From assembly GCA_963930655.1 (NCBI GenBank), contig OZ005611.1:17471001-17535000 (forward strand): a DNA stretch of 64,000 bases, read 5' to 3'. This document shows positions 57,513-64,000 of this stretch, piece by piece. The stretch comes from Myrica gale. Its lineage: Eukaryota > Streptophyta > Magnoliopsida > Fagales > Myricaceae. Numbering within the stretch: position 1 is the stretch's first letter; every line of letters starts with the position of its first letter. The translations under genes and the position numbers were made by a program. The notes beneath the pieces were generated by a model. It worked only from the letters and a program-made list of their open reading frames with translations, did not search any database and was not told where the DNA came from.

Positions 57513-58155
57513 ACGAAATTCGTCCGTGGTCTCGAGCACATTTCTTAAAATGCATTAATGCATGTACCTTTGTATTCATTGGTCGTAGATCTTACTGACA
57601 AACGCGCACTTACCGGTATAGAAATCATGACTTGTGTCTACAGAAGATCCAGAGAGGCTTTATAGGCTACACAATTAAGAGATTCCATTTTACAGTGGAA
57701 AAGCATATATCTGAATAATTGTGACTTTATGTATCAATCTCGATAACGACGAATATAAGCGAAATGAATTTTCCAGAAAGTCCTATTAAAGTTTCGGAAA
57801 ACAGAAACTCTCTCAGAAACACTAAATTGACTCTATTCTAAAGATAAATGTATCAAAATATGAAGTCCGAGATGATCATGACCACTAGCACAAACACAAA
57901 TATAGGTAAGGGGAGAACAAAATTTACTTCTGCCGACGTTGCGATCCACGTTGTCTTCCCTAAAAACTTATGGGGACGAAATTGTTCTTCGGCGCAATTC
58001 ATTCACAAATTACAATCCTTTAACTTTTTCGAGAATAAAAATACAGATCATCTTTAAAAAAATTATTAGAGATGAAGAAATACATCTATTGTAAAATTTT
58101 ATGTCAAGGATATTGAAATTTGTTCCTCGGAAAAAGTTTGTTCTCTCATGAGAAA
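57513..58155. other. 3' flank of the bHLH gene
   Basis: Probable 3' UTR and spacer. No clear AATAAA signal close to the stop. The stretch 57900-58155 (CTGCCGACG, TTCTTCGGCG) resembles CACTA subterminal DNA but has no matching end. No gene. Confidence 0.4.
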
Positions 58156-58680
58156 CACTACAAAAATTGACTTTATTGAGGGCAAATATTTTCACGAACG
58201 AAAACATTCTATCGATCATATCCCATTCGGTCACCCTAGAAACGATTGATCGTCTTTGAGAAATGAACGACCAATCGGTTAGGGTAACCCATCGAATGTA
58301 TTATTAGATGACCGATCGAACAATCGTTACTAGATGATCGACAACATATGCTTAGATTAGGGATCAGTAATCGTGGACGATGGAACAAGTAGGAGGAGCG
58401 ATTGGACGTGCAATGTTTTTGATCGGACAAATAGCTTTCAACAATCAGACGTTTGTAGAGGACAATTGAACGATCTAAGTCTTTAATTTCTTGATCGACC
58501 GTGTCACGTTTTTAATTGTACGGATTGCAACAAACAATCAGAAGTGTAACTGTTTCAATCGGATTGTTTGGAATGGATGATGGGATGTGTAACGTTCGCG
58601 GTTAGACGTATTGATCCGCATGGTCGGACTTGATAAAGTCTCTCTCCGACAACTCTCATCGTTTTTATCTCAAGCCTTGC
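58156..58680. mobile_element. CACTA-like left end
   Basis: CACTACAAAAATTGAC starts at 58156, close to the terminus at 326 (inverted). It is followed by many GATCG(A/G) and CCGATCG motifs (58200-58500), like subterminal repeats. No right end is seen in the window, so the element is either truncated or decayed. Confidence 0.5.
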
Positions 58681-61066
58681 CTTCTGTAACTGGTCCTATA
58701 AATCAGAAGACTACGTAGTTAGGGTTGAGGAAGATGAGGTTTAATGGCGTGTTCTAATAGGCATACATATCCCGATTTCTTGCCTAATATCTTAAAATAT
58801 ACACCAATTTCAATGTAAACCTTCCCTTCTAATTCATACTAATGTTGGAAGACATTCATCCTATCGTGCAAACATTTAATAATGAATGTAAATATAAGGT
58901 AGATAAACTGTAACCAGATCACATTTAACTGCATAAACACAAACTACAACACGCTAACATAAATTTTTCTCGCTCCTTCCGAGGTCAAAATACCATCTTT
59001 ATATGTGCAGTTCTTCTTATACAATTCTACTAAATTGATATTGCCAGTTTCCGGAATTTTTCTACATAGTAATAGAACAAAATTTAATCAAAATAAATTT
59101 AAAATTGTCCAATGCGTTAATAAAATTCATTATTTAATAATTAATCTACCATGCAAGCTCGTGTGCGCAAGAATGAGCGGGAACCAGATGCGTGGTTCAC
59201 ACTTAATTTTAATCAATTTATCTTATTTTGCCCGCCTCGTTTCTTCAATATGTTTTCAAAATTATCTATAAGAGAATTGATTAAGCAACGAGTTTTTGTA
59301 TTATGCACATACCAAAAACGCTTCAGTAGTCAACAAATCGCAAAACTCCATCCATTGTTCTTAAGTTGTATCAGGCTAGGGCTTCAGCAATGCCGCCTCT
59401 TTACTTGAGAACTTCTTGAAATACGTATGCATCCGGTTGCGGTGCCTTCGATGTGTTGTCATCATAATCTCCACCACCGTCCTCACTTATTCCCGGCGAG
59501 TGTAATCAAGGTCGAAGTGGCCCTGTATAAGTACCAAAAAATGAAATATTACAATGACAAACTAAATACTTAACCAAGATTACTATGTTTTAGAGCATTC
59601 AATCATACCAGCACCTGTTGCATAATACTCTGATGGAACCAATGACTAGACCATCAGTCCAATCTTAATTGCAGAGGGAAGCAGTAATTGAGCTAGAATA
59701 TTGTATGATTTGTACATTTAAAACTAGTGTAATTGTAATTCTTTCATGTTATAATTATTGGTTTAGAGGGAAAATTGATTAAGGGACATTAATCCAAATT
59801 GTGATTTAAATTGCTGAAATATCATGATTTTTGTTTTATTTTTCAACTTGAGATTAAATTAATTTTTCAAGTAATATTTTATTCTCAAACAGTATGTACC
59901 TAGTCCATATTGTATCTTGATGCATTTGTAAGATTAATTTGATTCATGTGTGTCGAAAATTAATTTATTATTTTTTAGATAATTTAAGGTAATTTAATTG
60001 AAGATGCATTGAAGAGCGAGAAAACAAGAGACCGAAACAACCCACTGACCGACAAAAATCGTAGAGAAAACAAAAAGTGTAGAGAAAATAATTTTGTGAA
60101 ATGAGAAAGTGATGAGAAGAGAAAAGAACGAGAGAGAGAAATTGGCGTAAAGTGAGCTATTGCAAGAGGAATTCCTAATGGACGTGAGACGTGAATAAAA
60201 AAACGAAAAAAGAAATGCAAAATGAAAGTGAACAAAAAAAGGAAACAGGTTAAAAAAAAGGAGAAAAAATAAATGAAAAGAAGTAGACAAGAAGCGGCAA
60301 AACGCGTAAAAGAACTACGCGTAAAAGTATTTTCCGCCACTTTTACTTGCTCTTTCCATTTCACAGATTTCTACTTGATTTTAGTAAAGAAAGACTGCGT
60401 TTGCAAACTCCTAAATTAACTAAAAAATTTTCCTATTCTAAAATCTTAATTTGCAAACACAACTAATTTAAAAATAATTTTAAAATAATCTATCTCTCCC
60501 TTTAAATCATCTCTTTTTATTACAATAAATATAAAAATTTTCTTAAATTATTTATTTCTTCACTTTTTCACCAACTTCAATAAATTATTTATCTCCCTTT
60601 TCAATTTTTACGAAATCTCATAAAATTCTACTTTTTTCAATGCTTTCTCACAAAACTCAATAAAAACTTCAATCTTCTCAATTTCACAACATTCCCCAAA
60701 TATTTTACACGGTTAAGGTTTGCAAACGTGTCCAAATCGAATCATATGATTTAATTTTGACATTTTTTTGCTTCTTAATCTAGCTTGATTCTTAGCTCAA
60801 TATGTTATTTCTTTAGTTTCATTAGAGATTAGTTTGATTTAATGTTAATTTGGGGTTATGTTAATTTCGGTTTTGGGCAAATTTTGCTTGTTAATTTCGA
60901 TTTTTGCTTTAATGAGTTGCAGTTGTTTCTTTAATTTACTTTTCAGCAATTTAGTATGCTTACATTGTAATTGGTTAGTTTTTGTTCATTTACACCTTGA
61001 GCGCGTTAACTCGCTCTTTGGATTTGCACTTAGATTTTAGTTTCGAGTTGAATTAGTAAATGATTA
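58681..61066. other. Intergenic, A+T-rich, no gene called
   Basis: Open frames (59005-59271, 59151-59408, 59984-60364) show low-complexity or no recognisable protein. A short minus-strand open stretch near 59415-59515 (SPGISEDGGGDYDDNTSKAP) looks protein-like, but has no partner exons I can see. Confidence 0.4.
60396..60735. mobile_element. Possible MITE with GTTTGCAAAC ends
   Basis: Inverted ends CTGCGTTTGCAAAC and, inverted, ACACGTTTGCAAAC border an A+T-rich 0.34 kb stretch. The shared 10-mer is itself palindromic and no clear target duplication is visible, so this is tentative. Confidence 0.3.
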
Positions 61067-62930
61067 AACTATAACAAAATGGGTTTTGGGTATCAAATGT
61101 TTTTGTCACCTAATGCCCAAATTTTGTTAGCAAAAGTTTTTGGCGTCAAAAAAAGTTTGACTCCCAGTTTGATAGGAGAAACGTGCACATGCTTATTCTT
61201 TTTGCACTAAGAAAAAGAAATTGCCAGGAATATGTTGTGCGAACGTCGACAGAACGTGCGGACGATGCTAAAATAAGGACGTGAGGACGGTTGAGTTAAG
61301 TTCGGACGTTTGCAATGATAACACGTGAGGACGTGTAACTTATCAGCGGACATCAAGACTTTATTAATACCTCCGGACTGCTCTTAATTATAATAAACAA
61401 TACTCAAATTTAATTTATTTAATTATGTATTTAATATTAAAACACTATATTAAATATAAGATAAAATTAATAATGGTTTACAAATTATATCCAAACCAAC
61501 ATAATAGTAAACAAAATACATAATCAAAATTGAGTTCATGATATAAAATAACTGTTCGTGGAAATACCAAATGAGAGACATAACTATAAAGTTTAGTACA
61601 AGCAGTAAAATAACAAACTATAAGTAAATAATAACGAAAAACATAAACCAAAGACTAGTCTGAATCACAACGATGAACTAGCTCGCCGAGATCTTGTCCG
61701 ACAGTATGGAGAGACCAGTACAACTGGGACTCATGATCTCTCACATTAGACAGTTCCATTCGTACAACCCGATCGGACAAAGCAAACTTAGTCTCCAGAT
61801 CGGCCAAACATGTATGAAAATCCTTGCACAACATATGTGTCAGCATAACCATCATTCGTATACTCTCCTTCAGCTCCACTACCAGCTCCTCCACGCAAGC
61901 AGGTCACTTAATCTGTGCCTCGGCGTTGGTGGCATTTTTCTCAAAGGGATTCATGGAGAACCTAACAAAAAACCATTCAAATATCAACCAAAACCGATCA
62001 ATGACCAGATCAACACTTACATACATTATGGATAGTCTAATCTCAAACTATCCACAACTTGAACAATTCAGGAATTAACAAAAAAATATTAAATAAATTT
62101 CACGTAAAACCATTCGGATGCATTAACAGTCGTCCGCACTATAACGAGCGAAAATATGTCGTATTGTGAATAAACGTCCACATACCATGCAAGACATCTG
62201 AAAACCGTGCGAACTGGTATTGGAGAACCGTTTGGACAACAACAGTAAAACGTCCGGACTGCAATTATCGAAGAACAAACCCTTCGACAATCAGACGCCC
62301 ACCGACCACTTTAATCAAGAAAACAACTATTTTACATGACTATTTTCACACCAAACATGTTTCTAAGCTACTAAAAGAATTAAACAATCAACAATCAAGA
62401 AAAACAACGTTTTTTAATCAAAACCCAAAAAATAGTAAACCACCGTACCTCTCAAAGTTTCAAAATCCCAAATATTTGATCCAATCCACCCAATGTTTAA
62501 GCAATCTACACATTGCAATGACTTTCCAAGAAGAAATCCGTTTTTGGGAGAGTTGCAAAATGAACATACAATTTCTGGGTTTTGGCCTTTTAGCTCCTTG
62601 AAACTATGTCCAAACAGTAATAAGTTACGTCTGGAGGGGTTGCCTGAAAAATTTGGCTTGAAAATTTACCGCTAAGAATATTCTGGCTGTCAGGACCGTT
62701 ATTCAAAATTTTGATGGCGTCCGAACGTGTTTCGAATTAAAATCAATAAATTGTTCAAACATGCCAACGACACCAATTTACATCAAACCCCACGATGTCG
62801 TATTAGAAAATGTACATCCAGACGCCTCATTTAGAACACAGGAAACCATTTTGTTAAATAAACGACATCGTTTATTCAAAAAAACACGTCTGAACGGTTA
62901 TATTACGTTCGAACGGTACCTTGATAAGTA
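61067..62930. mobile_element. Decayed CACTA-like element with GTCCGGACG-type motifs
   Basis: It may start at 61067 with AACTATAACAAAATGGG, a mutated CACTA end, followed by TGTCA/TATCAAATG-like subterminal phrases similar to 1-326. GGACG/CGTCC motifs cluster at 61240-61370 and 62120-62900. The minus-strand frame 61655-61894 (MEELVVELKESIRMMVMLTH, LADLETKFALSDRVVRMELS) is helical and may be the tail of a plant transposon protein. The region is related to 31509-32980. Confidence 0.4.
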
Positions 62931-64000
62931 AATAAATTATTTATTTATTAAAACTTTTGACACTAGATTTATTAATATTTATTTTTGATACTACATTTAT
63001 TAATTATATACCATCAAGCAAGAAAAAAATATTAAAAGTTTTGGAATAAGGCAAAACTTCAAAAAATGTCAAGCTTACATGATTTCCATTCCATTTCGCA
63101 GAGAATGAGAGAGGATTATCTTGAAGAAATGTGTATTAATTATAAGATTATAGTAGATTCATCATAATAATTATTGTATATATACTTCAATAATTTTGAT
63201 ATTACATTTGTTAATTATTCATTTCATATAAATTAACAGGTTTTCCCCGCAGGGCTTTTATACCAGCTGATGTAACATATTAAGTATATAATATTGAGTT
63301 TCAGCGCATAAATTTTTATTTTTGATAGTTTGTAAATTTCATTTTAAGTCCTCATGTTTTACACTCTTTTATTAAGTAGTCATTAAATTTAACTGATTAA
63401 AATTTTAATAAATGAATTTTTAATCTCTTAACAATTTATTCCAAACGTATACGAATTACATACAATAAATGGCGATCAAGCAAGAAAAACATATTAAAAC
63501 TTTTGAAATACAGCAAAACTTCACAAAAACTTCAAGCTTACAAGATTTCCATTTCACAAAGAATGAGGGAGGATTATCTAGAAGAAATGTGTATTTTAAA
63601 CATTTTTTTTAGATTCACCATAAATAATTATGTATATATACTTCAATAATTTTGATACAACATTTATTAATTATTCATCTTAAATTTTAACATAAGATTG
63701 TAAGTGTTAATAATTAATAACAATCTAAGTAATAGATCATGAACATTACATTTGAAGAATTAATATATCCAAACCGTCAAAGGTAAATATTAAACAATAA
63801 TAAAAAATATAAATAATAACTGTCATAAAACAAAATCAACGTAAATATCCAAAATACAAACCTGAAAAATAAATATCCAAAACAAAATAAAATATTATAA
63901 TAAATGTCCATGAATAATATCGTGACTGAAAAATTAAAAGAAAGTCATAATCATATCATGGACCGGGCTGACTGGATCCCACCCCGCTGGACTCACTCAT
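62931..64000. repeat. A+T-rich region with a 225-bp direct duplication
   Basis: Segments 63017-63240 and 63474-63695 are copies of each other, sharing AAGCAAGAAAAA, CAAGCTTACA(T/A)GATTTCCA, GAGGATTATCT and ATATATACTTCAATAATTTT. They are separated by about 235 bp. No gene is present. Confidence 0.7.

Noticed and set aside
59984-60364. 126-codon minus-strand ORF rich in Phe, Leu and Ser
   Set aside because: It is the complement of a GA-rich, low-complexity stretch; the hydrophobic protein is a composition artefact.

Overview
This is a 64 kb stretch of an A+T-rich plant nuclear genome, almost certainly a eudicot. It carries one intact host gene, a seven-exon bHLH transcription factor of the bHLH111 type at 54874-57512 (+). 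Nearly everything else is transposable elements nested in one another. I see no bacterial features, CRISPR array, rRNA or convincing tRNA gene. The species cannot be named from the sequence alone.

Left part (1-25.7 kb). A CACTA terminus (1-326) abuts the 3' end of a Ty3/gypsy element (327-1354), which sits in the integrase of a degenerate copia element (copia-A, +, 1355-6075). Copia-A is split again by a 3.4 kb solo LTR with a 5-bp target duplication (2130-5510). A 1.8 kb LTR (6076-7859) carrying a 400-bp foldback MITE follows. Next is a minus-strand copia element (copia-B, about 7860-22356). Its integrase is interrupted by a complete 9.3 kb chromovirus-like gypsy element (gypsy-C, 11402-20714) with 2.35-2.38 kb LTRs, PBS, PPT and the target duplication GGCCT. 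A second foldback MITE (9314-9617) lies at the end of copia-B RNase H. A truncated minus-strand gypsy element (gypsy-D, 22357-25680) completes this part.

Middle part (25.7-46.5 kb). Two plus-strand Sirevirus-type copia elements occur here. SIRE-E (25697-31508) and SIRE-F (37063-46460) each have gag/pol remnants, a separate third ORF of the putative plant transposon/envelope-like type, repeated polypurine tracts and a TGTTAG...LTR. In both, a cluster of palindromic TGTCGACA-core sites followed by TATTTAAAA lies about 200 bp upstream of the third ORF. The same sites recur in the LTRs. This conserved arrangement looks like an internal promoter and is the most interesting signal in the window. 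In SIRE-F the middle of the third ORF is amplified as 360-bp tandem repeats, one of which carries a 774-bp solo LTR. Between the two elements lie a decayed element with a plant-transposon-like protein and fragments of a third Sirevirus family with a different palindromic core.

Right part (46.5-64 kb). A short retroposon-like insertion (47592-48387) is followed by a 4.9 kb CACTA element (49162-54031) with perfect CACTAGTAGAAA ends and the target duplication ATA. It lacks a transposase, but holds a copia LTR and a fragment resembling the glutamine-rich part of TFIID subunit TAF12b. Its end lies about 0.84 kb upstream of the bHLH111 start codon. Downstream of the gene are further CACTA-like ends and A+T-rich repeats.

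The transposon genes shown here are broken: frameshifts, nonsense codons and deletions are noted for each. LTR divergence, nesting and target duplications give the relative order of events.
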